Shown here piece after piece: positions 7,222-16,001 of a stretch of 38,168 bases of DNA. The notes below the pieces were generated by a model. The model did not search any database. It had not been told where the DNA came from and saw nothing but the letters and a program-made list of their open reading frames with translations. This stretch comes from Saprospiraceae bacterium (GTDB taxonomy: Bacteria; Bacteroidota; Bacteroidia; Chitinophagales; Saprospiraceae). How positions within the stretch are numbered: the first letter of the stretch is position 1; each line of letters begins with the position of its first letter. The stretch spans positions 1-38,168 of the forward strand of contig JAHDEC010000031.1 of NCBI GenBank assembly GCA_020629035.1, written 5' to 3'. A program made the translations under genes and the position numbers.

Positions 7222-8142
7222 CTACCGTATTTTAATTCCTTGGGTATTAATTTTTGATACATGAATTTCAAATTCAATCCCAGTTTTAGCATAAAGCTTT
7301 TTTATTGCATCCCTGACTTTATTTGCAGTTTCTAATCCTTTGGATAAAGAAAAAACAGAAGGTCCCGAGCCAGCAATAGAAGTACCCAAAGCTCCTGCAT
7401 TAAGCGCATGCTCTTTAATTTTATCATAATGCGGAATCAGGCTCTTTCTGTGAGGTTCCACTATGACATCATGTAGTGATTTTTGCAACAAAGAATAATC
7501 ACTCGTATGTAAGGCATGAACTAAACTTCCAACATTTGCCCACTGGATCACAGCATCTTCAAGTTTTACTTGTTTAGGAAGAATAGCTCTAGATTCGGAT
7601 GTTTTTATTTCTATTTGTGGGTGTATGATGGTTGCAAACAAGTGCTTAGGCGTAGGAATTTGTAAAATTTCCAGAGGTCTTAGACTCTTAACTAAAGTAA
7701 AACCACCAAACAAGGCAGCGGCAACATTGTCAGCCACATCGCATCCATTGGCTAAAGCTTCACCTTTAATAGCAAATTGGGTAAGTTCAGTGCTATTTAA
7801 TGGTCTTCCAAGAAGTTCATTCATTGCAAAAACACTACCAGCAGCACTTGCAGCACTACTTCCGATTCCACTTCCTGGTTTGATGTTTTTGTAGATTTCG
7901 ATTTCAAATCCACAAACAGGATTGAGCGCCTCATACATGGCTAATGCAGAAACACCAGCGACATTTAATTTTGTTTCAAAGGGTAAATCGAAGTTTTCAA
8001 TCTTAGTAATGAAGATGCCTTTTTTATTCGTTTTTCTAATAAGCATTTCATCACCCACATTATCTAAACAAAAACCTAAGACATCAAAGCCACAAGCTAC
8101 ATTAGCTACTGTTGCAGGTGAAAATATCTTGATTTCGTCCAT
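7222..8142 (-). CDS. thrB: Homoserine kinase
   Basis: A GHMP-family kinase that phosphorylates L-homoserine using ATP and supplies ThrC next door. The nucleotide loop PGSGIGSSAASAAGS sits at about 89-103. The N-terminal motif SPATVANVACGFDVLG and the C-terminal GTSIAGSGPSVFSL loop are intact. The 306 residues are the usual length. It starts 53 bases after the VOC gene stop, so it may be transcribed from upstream or from its own promoter. No leader peptide rich in Thr or Ile codons was seen before it. Confidence 0.96.
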   Translation of the reverse strand: MDEIKIFSPATVANVACGFDVLGFCLDNVGDEMLIRKTNKKGIFITKIENFDLPFETKLNVAGVSALAMYEALNPVCGFEIEIYKNIKPGSGIGSSAASAAGSVFAMNELLGRPLNSTELTQFAIKGEALANGCDVADNVAAALFGGFTLVKSLRPLEILQIPTPKHLFATIIHPQIEIKTSESRAILPKQVKLEDAVIQWANVGSLVHALHTSDYSLLQKSLHDVIVEPHRKSLIPHYDKIKEHALNAGALGTSIAGSGPSVFSLSKGLETANKVRDAIKKLYAKTGIEFEIHVSKINTQGIKIR

Positions 8143-8195
8143 TGAGTTGAGTATAGGATGTAAGTCTAGCTATTATATGTCCCTTTATCTAGTTT

Positions 8196-8597
8196 TTAGT
8201 CTATTAAAGTTTCCACGATAGCAATATTATTTCCACAGGTATCATTAAAAACGGCATATTTAGCATTTCCAGCTACCGTGGGTTTGACGCTAAATTCAAC
8301 ACCTAGTTTTGTCAGTCGATCGTATTCAGCTTCGAGGTTTTCTGAATCAAATTGAGTATATGGCATCTTTGCTTCCATTAATGCGTCCTGAAAAACCTTA
8401 GATGGTTCGAAGTGATTCGGAGCAGGCTCTAATAGTAACTCTGGTCCACTGGGTTGATCTTTGGAGATGACTGTTAACCACCTATTTCCACCTCCTAATG
8501 GTTTATCATGTTTCTTTATAAAACCTAATGTCTTTGTATAGAACTGTAAAGCTTTTTCCTGATCACGAACAGGGATGCTGATAAGGGTTATTTTCAT
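8196..8597 (-). CDS. VOC (glyoxalase/bleomycin resistance) family protein
   Basis: A 133-residue single-domain protein with the beta-alpha-beta-beta-beta modules of the vicinal oxygen chelate superfamily. MKITLISIPVRDQEKALQFYTKTLGFIK is the typical opening, and NAKYAVFNDTCGNNIAIVE is the typical closing strand with a glutamate ligand. These proteins bind a metal and small molecules; activity cannot be inferred. It begins 3 bases after the FAD monooxygenase stop, so the two are clearly co-transcribed and may act on the same compound. Confidence 0.88.
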   Translation of the reverse strand: MKITLISIPVRDQEKALQFYTKTLGFIKKHDKPLGGGNRWLTVISKDQPSGPELLLEPAPNHFEPSKVFQDALMEAKMPYTQFDSENLEAEYDRLTKLGVEFSVKPTVAGNAKYAVFNDTCGNNIAIVETLID

Positions 8598-8600
8598 GAG

Positions 8601-10154
8601 TTAAATGTAGAGTGATAAATATTTTTCAAAAGCTATCTTATCAAAGTCTTTGCTAATAAAACCAATATGTTGATCAGGTCTTACCAGACAAAACATGGAT
8701 GTTTTAATCTTTTGAGAAGATAAGACCCTAGTATTTTCTTCATTCGCTTCAATAATATGTATTTGAGTGTCTTGAAACGACGGATAGTCTTGCAGAACTT
8801 GTTCAATGTCGTTACGATTCCCAACATTGAACAACAAAATATTAAAGCTGGTATTTTTTAATAAATTAAAAGTACTAGTCACTTTACTTCCCCTTTGAAG
8901 CTTTAGATAAGGCAATCTAAAACCTGCTTTCCAAGCACCAAGACTTCCTACAGCATATTTAGTTTTATGATAATTTATGTCAATTTGGGAGACAGTTTTA
9001 TACGCTCTTTTCCGAGTAAAATTTAGCCTGAATGCAAACTGTGCCATAAAAGGAAACAAGTAGGTTCTTACTAATCGTTGGAAAAAGCCATTACCTGCAA
9101 TAAATTGAAAACCTCTGTCGGTAGTGTCTATTAATTGTTTGGCGTTTGGTTGTCTTTCATCCGAATAGGATTGGATGAGAGCTGGATTAGCCTTTTTATT
9201 GATTACCCAATGTAGTTTCCAGGCTAAATTATAGGCATCTTGAAGACCCGTATTCATTCCTTGGCCACCTGCAGGAGAATGTATATGTGCAGCATCACCT
9301 GCTAACAAAATGTTATCCTTTATAAACGAGGTGACATACTTGTAGTGGACTTTGTAAGTCGCAAACCACTTTACTTTTCCGAAGGACATGGGGACTGAAA
9401 GATTAGAGGAAATAAAAGGTACAAGATCTGAAAAGGAAAGCTCATCCTTTTCTTCAAATTTATCTGGAACGATGCTAACCAGTCTCATGCGGCCCTTTCC
9501 ATCCATAGGAAAAAACGCGGCAAATGTATTAGGCTCCATCATTAAACAAAGGCGATCATAGGGAATATCCCAATTTACCTCCAAGTCCGCCACTAAGAAT
9601 AATTCTTCATAGGTTCCACCCAGAAAATCAATGTTAGTATGCTTCCTTATAGGGCTGTGCGAGCCATCACAGCCTATCAAAAAATCGGCTTCTATTTGAA
9701 TGTTATTTCCCTCTGGATCTTCAATGCTTACTAGATTAGACTGGGGCTTGGAATCTGCTGAAAGGTATTTAGTGTTCCATAACACCTCGCCCCCTTGTTG
9801 CTTAATATAAGCATACAACAAAGCTTCGTTTTTACTTTGTTCAAGAATAAAAAGAAAGGGAAACGGGCTAAGACCTTTTCCAAAATGACCTAAGCTTAAT
9901 TCGCCTGCTTTTTTACCTCTAGTGTATATCAAAGCACCATCTGATACATGACCATCTTCTTTAGCTTTATCCATTAAGCCCATTTGGTCATAAATCTCCA
10001 TGGTTCGGCCTTGGACAGCTAGCGCTTTGGATTTTAAAGTTGGTCCAGATTTACTGTCAATAATGATGTGATCAAGACCATATCGATGGAGTTGACAAGA
10101 TAGCATTAAACCTGTAGGACCAGCTCCTACAATTAGAACCTTAGTTTTTTTCAA
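8601..10154 (-). CDS. FAD-dependent monooxygenase (PheA/TfdB-like aromatic hydroxylase family)
   Basis: A class A flavoprotein hydroxylase of 517 residues. The FAD Rossmann motif VLIVGAGPTGLML is at about 6-18, the DG motif is in DFLIGCDGSHSPIRK, and the second FAD motif is GDAAHIHSPAGGQGMNTGLQDAYNLAWKL. A C-terminal thioredoxin-like domain follows, as in phenol/pentachlorophenol-type enzymes. The expected reaction is NAD(P)H- and O2-dependent hydroxylation of an aromatic or quinone-like substrate; which one is unknown. The start is TTG at 10154, two codons after an in-frame TAA, and no ATG fits. It lies 34 bases after the YqeY gene and 3 bases before the VOC gene. Confidence 0.86.
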   Translation of the reverse strand: MKKTKVLIVGAGPTGLMLSCQLHRYGLDHIIIDSKSGPTLKSKALAVQGRTMEIYDQMGLMDKAKEDGHVSDGALIYTRGKKAGELSLGHFGKGLSPFPFLFILEQSKNEALLYAYIKQQGGEVLWNTKYLSADSKPQSNLVSIEDPEGNNIQIEADFLIGCDGSHSPIRKHTNIDFLGGTYEELFLVADLEVNWDIPYDRLCLMMEPNTFAAFFPMDGKGRMRLVSIVPDKFEEKDELSFSDLVPFISSNLSVPMSFGKVKWFATYKVHYKYVTSFIKDNILLAGDAAHIHSPAGGQGMNTGLQDAYNLAWKLHWVINKKANPALIQSYSDERQPNAKQLIDTTDRGFQFIAGNGFFQRLVRTYLFPFMAQFAFRLNFTRKRAYKTVSQIDINYHKTKYAVGSLGAWKAGFRLPYLKLQRGSKVTSTFNLLKNTSFNILLFNVGNRNDIEQVLQDYPSFQDTQIHIIEANEENTRVLSSQKIKTSMFCLVRPDQHIGFISKDFDKIAFEKYLSLYI

Positions 10155-10188
10155 GATTTATTGGTTTCCAACTAAGATAAGAAATCTC

Positions 10189-10638
10189 TTAGGAACTCAA
10201 TAGTTGCTTCACTATAGACGATATGGTTTTACCGTCCGCTTTTCCTGCAAGTTGACCAGAGGCCATACCCATAATTTTGCCCATATCTTTCATCGAATTG
10301 GCACCAGTTTTAGCAATAAGTTCTTGAATGATGGGTGTGAGTTCTTCAGCAGATAATTGTGTAGGAAGGTATTTTTTTAATACATCCATTTCTTCTTTTT
10401 CTATGACAGCTAAATCCTCCCTTCCTTGTTTTGTGAATATATCGTAGGAATCTTGCCGCTGCTTAACGAGTTTTTGGATTAGTTTTATTTCTCCTGCTTC
10501 GTCTAGTTCTTGACCTGATCCATCTGTTTTTGTAAGAAGAATTGCTGATTTAATAGCACGAATCCCTCTTAGTGATACTTTATCTTTTGCTTTCATGGCT
10601 GTTTTCATGTCAGCCATTATTTTTTGTTCTAAACTCAT
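10189..10638 (-). CDS. GatB/YqeY domain protein
   Basis: A 149-residue protein consisting of the YqeY domain, related to the tRNA-binding C-terminal region of the GatB amidotransferase subunit. The signature order SLEQKIMADMKTAMKAKDK, SLRGIRAIKSAI, the YLPTQLSAEE segment and GKIMGMASGQLAGKADG is complete. It is thought to act with tRNA or aminoacyl-tRNA metabolism, but its role is not established. Its ATG overlaps the rsmA stop (ATGA), so translation should be coupled to rsmA. Confidence 0.9.
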   Translation of the reverse strand: MSLEQKIMADMKTAMKAKDKVSLRGIRAIKSAILLTKTDGSGQELDEAGEIKLIQKLVKQRQDSYDIFTKQGREDLAVIEKEEMDVLKKYLPTQLSAEELTPIIQELIAKTGANSMKDMGKIMGMASGQLAGKADGKTISSIVKQLLSS

Positions 10639-11405
10639 TGGTGTTGCTTAATAGTTTCTGTAATTGTACAAAACATAGACAAAGATAATTGTTCCGGCCT
10701 CATGCGGAAAATATCTTGTTCTAAAACACTCTTGTCAACAACCAAAGGCTTCAAAGTGTTTCGAAGCATTTTTCTTCGTTGACCAAATGATTGTTTAACA
10801 ACTCGTCTGAATAAGGGATCGTTACAAATAGGAATCACGTTTTCTTTTCTAATAAGCTCGATAACCATCGAATCCACTTTTGGTGGTGGGCTAAAGGAAC
10901 CGGGCGAAACATTGTAAAGCCTTTTTCCAGAATAAAAAGCTTGGAGAAGCACTGAAATAGCTCCATAGTCTTTACCACCATGTCCAGCAATGAGTCGTTG
11001 AGCTAATTCCTTCTGAAACATGCCGATCATAGCTGGAATTCGCTCTTTATATTCAAGCATTTTAAAAATAATTTGGGAAGAGATGTTGTAGGGAAAATTA
11101 CCTACTAGAATAAACGATTCTCCTTCAAATAAAGGCGATAGATCTTGCTTCAAGAAATCAGCTTGAATAATTTGGTCCGGAGATAATTTTAAATGTTCTT
11201 GGAGATGATTGACCATATCCGGGTCTATTTCTACAACCATTAAATCAGTTTTTAAGAGGTACTTTGTCAGCACACCTTTACCTGGTCCCAATTCTAAATA
11301 GTGATTAGATGTCGTTTGCCAAGCCAACATTTTATCTGCTATTTGTCCGCATAAGTTTTCATTTATTAGGAAATGTTGGCCGTATTGTTTTTTAGCTTTT
11401 GCCAT
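10635..11405 (-). CDS. rsmA: 16S rRNA (adenine(1518)-N6/adenine(1519)-N6)-dimethyltransferase RsmA/KsgA
   Basis: Dimethylates two adjacent adenines in the 3'-terminal hairpin of 16S rRNA using S-adenosylmethionine. The N-terminal KKQYGQHFLINENL, the SAM loop LELGPGKGVLT (37-47), and the catalytic GNFPYNISS (NFPY 103-106) are diagnostic, as is the C-terminal FGQRRKMLRNTLK. 256 residues is normal. It is first in a minus-strand chain with the YqeY, monooxygenase and VOC genes, and diverges from pdxA. In E. coli pdxA, ksgA and apaG share one operon; here all three are in the window but have been separated. Confidence 0.96.
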   Translation of the reverse strand: MAKAKKQYGQHFLINENLCGQIADKMLAWQTTSNHYLELGPGKGVLTKYLLKTDLMVVEIDPDMVNHLQEHLKLSPDQIIQADFLKQDLSPLFEGESFILVGNFPYNISSQIIFKMLEYKERIPAMIGMFQKELAQRLIAGHGGKDYGAISVLLQAFYSGKRLYNVSPGSFSPPPKVDSMVIELIRKENVIPICNDPLFRRVVKQSFGQRRKMLRNTLKPLVVDKSVLEQDIFRMRPEQLSLSMFCTITETIKQHQ

Positions 11406-11469
11406 CTAATTGTTTGATTCAGTAAGAATGTAGAATGTGATTATCTTAGCGCAAATTTAAGCATCATAA

Positions 11470-12528
11470 ATGAACAAGATAAAAATTGGTATTTCGACAG
11501 GTGATTTAAACGGTATAGGACCTGAAATAATTATAAAAACATTTTCTCAGCCGCATATAATGAGAGCATGTATACCAGTCATATATGGTTCTTCTAAGGT
11601 GATGGCTTATTACAAAAACATTTCTAAGGATGTTCATTTCTCTTTTATCAATGTCAAGAATGCACAAAACGCTAGTCCATCTAAGATTAACATTGTTAAT
11701 TGTGTAGAAGATAATCTAAACATAGAGATTGGAAAAGCAACCAAGGAATCTGGAACATTTGCAAAAATGTGCTTAGCTGGGATGATGGAAGATGTAAAAG
11801 CAGGGTTTTTGGATGCGATCGTTACAGCTCCTATTAATAAGTATGCAATGCAGCTAGCAGGGTTTGATTATCCTGGGCACACAGAATATTTTGCAGATGC
11901 TTTTGATACTAAGGATTCTTTAATGTTTATGATTTCAGAAAACATTAAAGTAGGCTTAGTGACTGCTCACATACCACTTAAAGATGTTGCAGAAAAAGTA
12001 AAAAAACAAGCAATCAATAAAAAGCTGAAAGTACTTAACGATTCTCTTAAAGTAGATTTCGGTGTAGAAAAACCTATGATTGGTGTGTTAGGTTTAAATC
12101 CACATGCAGGAGATGAAGGGAAAATAGGAACAGAAGATGAGGAAGAAGTAAAGCCAGCTGTTATAGAGGCTAAGAAAAACGGTTTACTTGCTTTTGGGCC
12201 ATACGCAGCAGATGGCTTTTTTGGATCTTCTAAGTACGCTAAGATGGATGGGATTTTAGCTATGTATCACGATCAGGGACTTGTGCCGTTTAAAGCAATT
12301 AGCTTTGGTTCTGGTGTAAACTTTACCGCTGGATTGCCGATTGTAAGGACTTCTCCAGATCATGGAACGGCCTATGATTTAGCTGGCAAAAATCAAGCTA
12401 ATCACCAATCGTTTATGCATGCCGTTTATGCAGCCATAGATATTACCAGAAATAGAAAAGAAAATAAGAAGTTTGGAGAGAACGCTTTAAAGAAAAAGCC
12501 AAAGCGTGATCTAGAAGTCACAGAGTAG
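11470..12528 (+). CDS. pdxA: 4-hydroxythreonine-4-phosphate dehydrogenase
   Basis: NAD-dependent oxidation of 4-phosphohydroxy-L-threonine in pyridoxal-5'-phosphate synthesis. GHTEYFA with His137, AHIPL with His167, NPHAGDEGKIG with His212 and MYHDQGL with His267 supply the substrate-binding and metal ligands expected for PdxA. TSPDHGTAYDLAG near the C-terminus is also diagnostic. 352 residues is slightly longer than E. coli PdxA (about 329), with a basic tail (NALKKKPKRDLEVTE). It diverges from rsmA with a 64-base gap. Confidence 0.96.
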   Translation: MNKIKIGISTGDLNGIGPEIIIKTFSQPHIMRACIPVIYGSSKVMAYYKNISKDVHFSFINVKNAQNASPSKINIVNCVEDNLNIEIGKATKESGTFAKMCLAGMMEDVKAGFLDAIVTAPINKYAMQLAGFDYPGHTEYFADAFDTKDSLMFMISENIKVGLVTAHIPLKDVAEKVKKQAINKKLKVLNDSLKVDFGVEKPMIGVLGLNPHAGDEGKIGTEDEEEVKPAVIEAKKNGLLAFGPYAADGFFGSSKYAKMDGILAMYHDQGLVPFKAISFGSGVNFTAGLPIVRTSPDHGTAYDLAGKNQANHQSFMHAVYAAIDITRNRKENKKFGENALKKKPKRDLEVTE

Positions 12529-12695
12529 GTATGGTATTTAGATTCTAATTATCACCCACTTCCAGAGATTGGTTTATTGATCTTTTGACTTCATCAACCC
12601 TGCCTTGGCTTTTCAAATATAGATATTAAATTCTATTAATCAAATGGGTGTAAACCCTTATATTACAATTTTAACAATTTATAGTTAGATATAAA

Positions 12696-13247
12696 CTACT
12701 TATTTAGCAACGGATGCGGATAAGTATCAAAGCGATCTAAATCATATTTTTCAATGATGTTAATCAATTTGAAAGCATATTGAGGATCTGTAGCATAACC
12801 ACAACTCTTTAATCCGTAGGCCCATCGTTGGTAATCCGTATTGCTGTAATTAAATAGGCTTATATAATTTGTCGATTGTCTAAGGAAGTTAGAGTGGTCT
12901 ATAAAAGACTCTATGGCATCACCATAGGCTCTAAAGCATGAATCAAGTAATTTACCCTTATCATCATAATCGTCATCTTTATGATAATAGGTTTTACCAG
13001 TCCAAGTTTTTTTACACTTTATACCAAAATGATTATTGGCAAGCGTAGATAATTTACTTTGTCCGTAATTAGACTCGTGTAAACCTTGTGCTAATGTGAT
13101 ACTAGCGGGGATTCCTGATCGGTGCATTTCTGCTACGGCCAATTCGCTAAATTGGTTTACATAACTTACTGCCATCAAGTCTTTTTCTGAAGGATTATTA
13201 AATCCAACAACTAGAAAAAGAATGAATGGGGATAATAACTTCAACAT
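12696..13247 (-). CDS. Exported glucosaminidase (LytD/FlgJ-like, GH73 type)
   Basis: A 183-residue protein with a signal peptide of about 18 residues and one glucosaminidase domain. The catalytic glutamate is probably Glu58 in SITLAQGLHESNYGQS, followed by LANNHFGIKCKKTW, then YGDAIESFIDHSNFL and the WAYGLKSCGYATDPQYA segment that ends the domain. Expected to cleave N-acetylglucosaminyl bonds in peptidoglycan, in the periplasm. No LysM or other wall-binding domain is attached, unlike many relatives. It is monocistronic, convergent with pdxA and divergent from the DNA glycosylase. Confidence 0.9.
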   Translation of the reverse strand: MLKLLSPFILFLVVGFNNPSEKDLMAVSYVNQFSELAVAEMHRSGIPASITLAQGLHESNYGQSKLSTLANNHFGIKCKKTWTGKTYYHKDDDYDDKGKLLDSCFRAYGDAIESFIDHSNFLRQSTNYISLFNYSNTDYQRWAYGLKSCGYATDPQYAFKLINIIEKYDLDRFDTYPHPLLNK

Positions 13248-13330
13248 TTCATTCCAGATTGTATCATATTAAAACCAAATCTTATGCCAAAACTACCTAA
13301 GCTGTTTATAAATGAATAAATTAGGAAGCT

Positions 13331-13942
13331 ATGAAAGAAAATTTGAGCAAGGCAGAAAGCTATTTATTGAAGATTAAACCTTTTGATAAATTAATTCCAA
13401 ATTACGATATTGGTCAGTTTGAGAAACAAAGTAGTGTATTTAGGGAATTAGTGGCTGGAGTGATTTATCAGCAAATATCCATAAAGGCAGCGGCAAGTAT
13501 TTATCATAAATTTTGTATGTTTTTGGGAGGACAAGACTATGATGCAAAAACCATTCTTAAGAGTACGCATGATCAATTAAGATCTTGCGGATTATCCAAT
13601 CAGAAAGCTAACTATGTTCGAAATATAGCGATTTTCTTTACTGATAAAAAGCTAGAAAATTATGATTGGGCAAAGTCGACAGATGAGGAAATAATAGAAA
13701 ACTTAACTGAAATAAAAGGAGTAGGTGTTTGGACTGTCCAAATGTTGTTAATGTTTTATCTTGAGCGTCCAGATGTTTTTCCAGTAAAAGATTTAGGTGT
13801 CCAAATGGCTATGAAAGGTTTATATGGAATTACCGAAGAAAAACGGGACTTGGAAAAAAAGATTACAGAAATTGCAGAAACATGGAAGCCGTATAGAACA
13901 GTAGCTTCTAAATATATGTGGGCATGGAAACGTGAAAATTAA
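13331..13942 (+). CDS. DNA-3-methyladenine glycosylase II (HhH-GPD, AlkA-like)
   Basis: A base-excision glycosylase of 203 residues that should remove alkylated purines. The helix-hairpin-helix is LTEIKGVGVWTVQML (about 125-139) and the catalytic aspartate is Asp154 in VFPVKDLGVQMA. The N-terminal part (FRELVAGVIYQQISIKAAASIYHKF) is the DNA-intercalating side of the fold. No iron-sulfur cluster cysteines, as in AlkA and unlike Nth or MutY. It lacks the N-terminal TATA-like domain of E. coli AlkA, placing it with the short Mag1-like form. The following hydrolase gene starts one base after its stop. Confidence 0.92.
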   Translation: MKENLSKAESYLLKIKPFDKLIPNYDIGQFEKQSSVFRELVAGVIYQQISIKAAASIYHKFCMFLGGQDYDAKTILKSTHDQLRSCGLSNQKANYVRNIAIFFTDKKLENYDWAKSTDEEIIENLTEIKGVGVWTVQMLLMFYLERPDVFPVKDLGVQMAMKGLYGITEEKRDLEKKITEIAETWKPYRTVASKYMWAWKREN

Positions 13943-13943
13943 T

Positions 13944-14870
13944 ATGGATAGAATAATCGGAAGATATAGGACAGAAAATGAAGGGCCACTATTGGTAATC
14001 CTTGGAGCTGTGCATGGCAATGAACCTGCTGGTGTTAAAGCTACTGAGGTGATTTTTAAGATGCTTGACATTGAACCATATATTAATGCGGATTTTCAGT
14101 TTAAAGGTAATGTGCTGGGTTTAATCGGGAATGTACAAGCACACCAAAAAAAGCAACGATTTATAAAGCGGGACTTAAATCGTTGTTGGACCATGCGGAA
14201 CATAGAAATGGTGAAATCTGGAGATACAAGTGTGCCAGAGAAGTCTGAAATGCTTGAAATTTATGAAACAATATTGGCAGAAATAAAAGAAGTTAATGCA
14301 AAGAAAATGGTGGTCTTGGATATGCATACTACGTCTTCAGATGGAGGCATATTTAGTATTCCATCTTTAGATCCGCTAAGTTTAGCTATTGCTGAAGAGT
14401 TACATGCGCCTGTGGTAACAGGAATGCTTAAGGGATTGGGAGGTACTTCACTTCATTTTTTTAATAAAGAGAATTTCGGCATTGAAACAACCGCCGTAGT
14501 GTTTGAATCAGGTCAGCATGACGAACCTTTATCGGTTAATAGAGCCGTAGCAGCGATTATAAACTGTATGAGAACTATCGAATGCATCAAACCAGATGAT
14601 GTTAAAAATAAACACGATGAATTACTCATAGCTTTTAGTAAGAACCTTCCAAAGGTCAATGAGTTAGTATACAGTCATGCGATTACTGCCGAAGATGCGT
14701 TTAGTATGAAACCAGGATTTAGCAATTTTCAGACAATCAAAAAAGGAGAACACGTAGCGAATGATCGAAATGGTAAGGTGCTCTCTCCATTTGCTGGAAG
14801 AATGCTTATGCCTTTATATCAGGCGCAAGGAGAAGATGGCTTTTTTATTATCAAAGATCAGGAATCATGA
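13944..14870 (+). CDS. Succinylglutamate desuccinylase/aspartoacylase family zinc hydrolase
   Basis: A zinc-dependent M14-fold amidohydrolase related to AstE and AspA. Counting from the ATG at 13944, the zinc ligands His24 and Glu27 are in ILGAVHGNEPAG, the arginine is in FIKRDLNRCW, and the third zinc ligand is in VLDMHTTSSDGG. The C-terminal beta domain ends with the SPFAGRMLMPLYQAQGEDGFFI segment. Substrate is uncertain; no arginine-succinyl pathway genes are nearby. Start choice: ATG at 13944 follows the glycosylase stop (TAA-T-ATG) and matches the family N-terminus; a GTG at 13932 would add four residues. Its stop overlaps the next ATG. Confidence 0.88.
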   Translation: MDRIIGRYRTENEGPLLVILGAVHGNEPAGVKATEVIFKMLDIEPYINADFQFKGNVLGLIGNVQAHQKKQRFIKRDLNRCWTMRNIEMVKSGDTSVPEKSEMLEIYETILAEIKEVNAKKMVVLDMHTTSSDGGIFSIPSLDPLSLAIAEELHAPVVTGMLKGLGGTSLHFFNKENFGIETTAVVFESGQHDEPLSVNRAVAAIINCMRTIECIKPDDVKNKHDELLIAFSKNLPKVNELVYSHAITAEDAFSMKPGFSNFQTIKKGEHVANDRNGKVLSPFAGRMLMPLYQAQGEDGFFIIKDQES

Positions 14871-15307
14871 TTAAGGAACAAGCCATAGATTTAGTCTTGG
14901 AAAAGATAGCCAAAGACAAGACTTATGTCGATAATCGTTTACAACATTATAAAAAAGTAAACCCAGATTTTTTTTCTCATCTTGAAGACGAAGCATTTAT
15001 CCTTAAACAAGAAGAAAAGGATTATTTATTAGGCGTTTTGCTGGTTATTTTCGAGGCTTCAGCCTTAGAAGTTAAACACATAAAAGGTGAAAAATGGTCT
15101 AAATATGAAGACCTAAATTGGGATGAATTAGGTAAGTATAAAAATATTGAAAGCTACTTGGATGTAGTATTTGTCAACTACAAAGAAGAAGATCTCCTGG
15201 CATATGTTGAAGATTCACTAGCTGAAATGGAAGACGATTTTTTGTCTAAAGTCGGTAGAGAGTTTATCCTAATCAAGGCAAAAACAGTTATTGACTTTAT
15301 CCGCTAG
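14867..15307 (+). CDS. Acidic hypothetical protein
   Basis: I do not recognise this 146-residue protein. It has no signal peptide or transmembrane segment, is strongly acidic (for example SLAEMEDDF), and is predicted helical. Its ATG overlaps the hydrolase TGA (ATGA), so it should be translated with that gene, forming a glycosylase-hydrolase-acidic protein operon. Its stop shares the palindrome CTAG with the stop of the convergent DsbA-like gene. Confidence 0.75.
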   Translation: MIKEQAIDLVLEKIAKDKTYVDNRLQHYKKVNPDFFSHLEDEAFILKQEEKDYLLGVLLVIFEASALEVKHIKGEKWSKYEDLNWDELGKYKNIESYLDVVFVNYKEEDLLAYVEDSLAEMEDDFLSKVGREFILIKAKTVIDFIR

Positions 15308-15996
15308 CGACCATCGTTATAGTTCTTCAACACTTTATTTATTCTTTCCAACATATCCTCGCTAGTTGCATACCCCACAGCAATCGGTGTGGTCATACCT
15401 CCAGCATTTAAAATTATAGTCGGAAAGGAACGTACGCCGAGTGAACCAGCACGTTGGAAATCCTTTTTTACATTTGCTTTTGCATCTGCACTATTAAATT
15501 GCTCTTCAAAATCATCAATACTTATTTCTAGCTTTTTCAAAATAGATAAATACACATTTACATCATGGGTATTTAAATTTTCTTGGTAAAAGGCTTTTTG
15601 TATTGCCTTAAAAAATGGAAGGGCTTTAGCTGGTGCTGACTTTCTTACTATGGTTACAGCTCTTGAAGGAGGTTCTGTATCATATATAAAATCTGACTGT
15701 TTTAAGATATCATATTTAAATGATTGTCCACTTGCTTTTTCTACATCCTCCCAATGGTGTAGCAGAAAATCGCCTAGGTCAGCCATGGTTTCCGTGTTGT
15801 AAGGCCTTAAGCCTCCAAGGACTAAATCATAATTCACTTCTTCTCCTAGTTCTTCATATAAAGCTTCCAGTTCATTAGCAATGCCGTAGCACCATGAGCA
15901 CATAGGATCACCAATATAAATGAGGGTGGGTTTTTCTTGACTATGCATATTGGTCATCATTGAAAACATAAATAAAACGCTAAAGAGTAGTTTCAT
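15304..15996 (-). CDS. DsbA-family (FrnE-like) thioredoxin-fold protein
   Basis: A 230-residue exported thioredoxin-fold protein. Signal peptide MKLLFSVLFMFSMMTNMHSQ, active site Cys33-Ser-Trp-Cys36 in GDPMCSWCYG, an inserted helical domain, and the cis-proline at Pro192 (RSFPTIIL). The CSWCYG opening and GLRPYN region place it nearer the DsbA/FrnE branch than classical DsbA. Expected to catalyse thiol oxidation or isomerisation outside the cytoplasm. It is the last gene of a three-gene unit after the GT2 gene (5-base gap). Confidence 0.87.
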   Translation of the reverse strand: MKLLFSVLFMFSMMTNMHSQEKPTLIYIGDPMCSWCYGIANELEALYEELGEEVNYDLVLGGLRPYNTETMADLGDFLLHHWEDVEKASGQSFKYDILKQSDFIYDTEPPSRAVTIVRKSAPAKALPFFKAIQKAFYQENLNTHDVNVYLSILKKLEISIDDFEEQFNSADAKANVKKDFQRAGSLGVRSFPTIILNAGGMTTPIAVGYATSEDMLERINKVLKNYNDGR

Positions 15997-16001
15997 GATA
16001 A

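Noticed and set aside
8143-8195. Possible threonine attenuator before thrB
   Set aside because: No leader peptide with Thr/Ile codons and no mutually exclusive hairpins were found in the 53-base gap.
12641-12680. GGGT-GTAA-ACCC hairpin between pdxA and the glucosaminidase gene
   Set aside because: The stem is four pairs and the following tract is AT-mixed. The 167-base gap otherwise shows nothing clear, so no terminator was listed.
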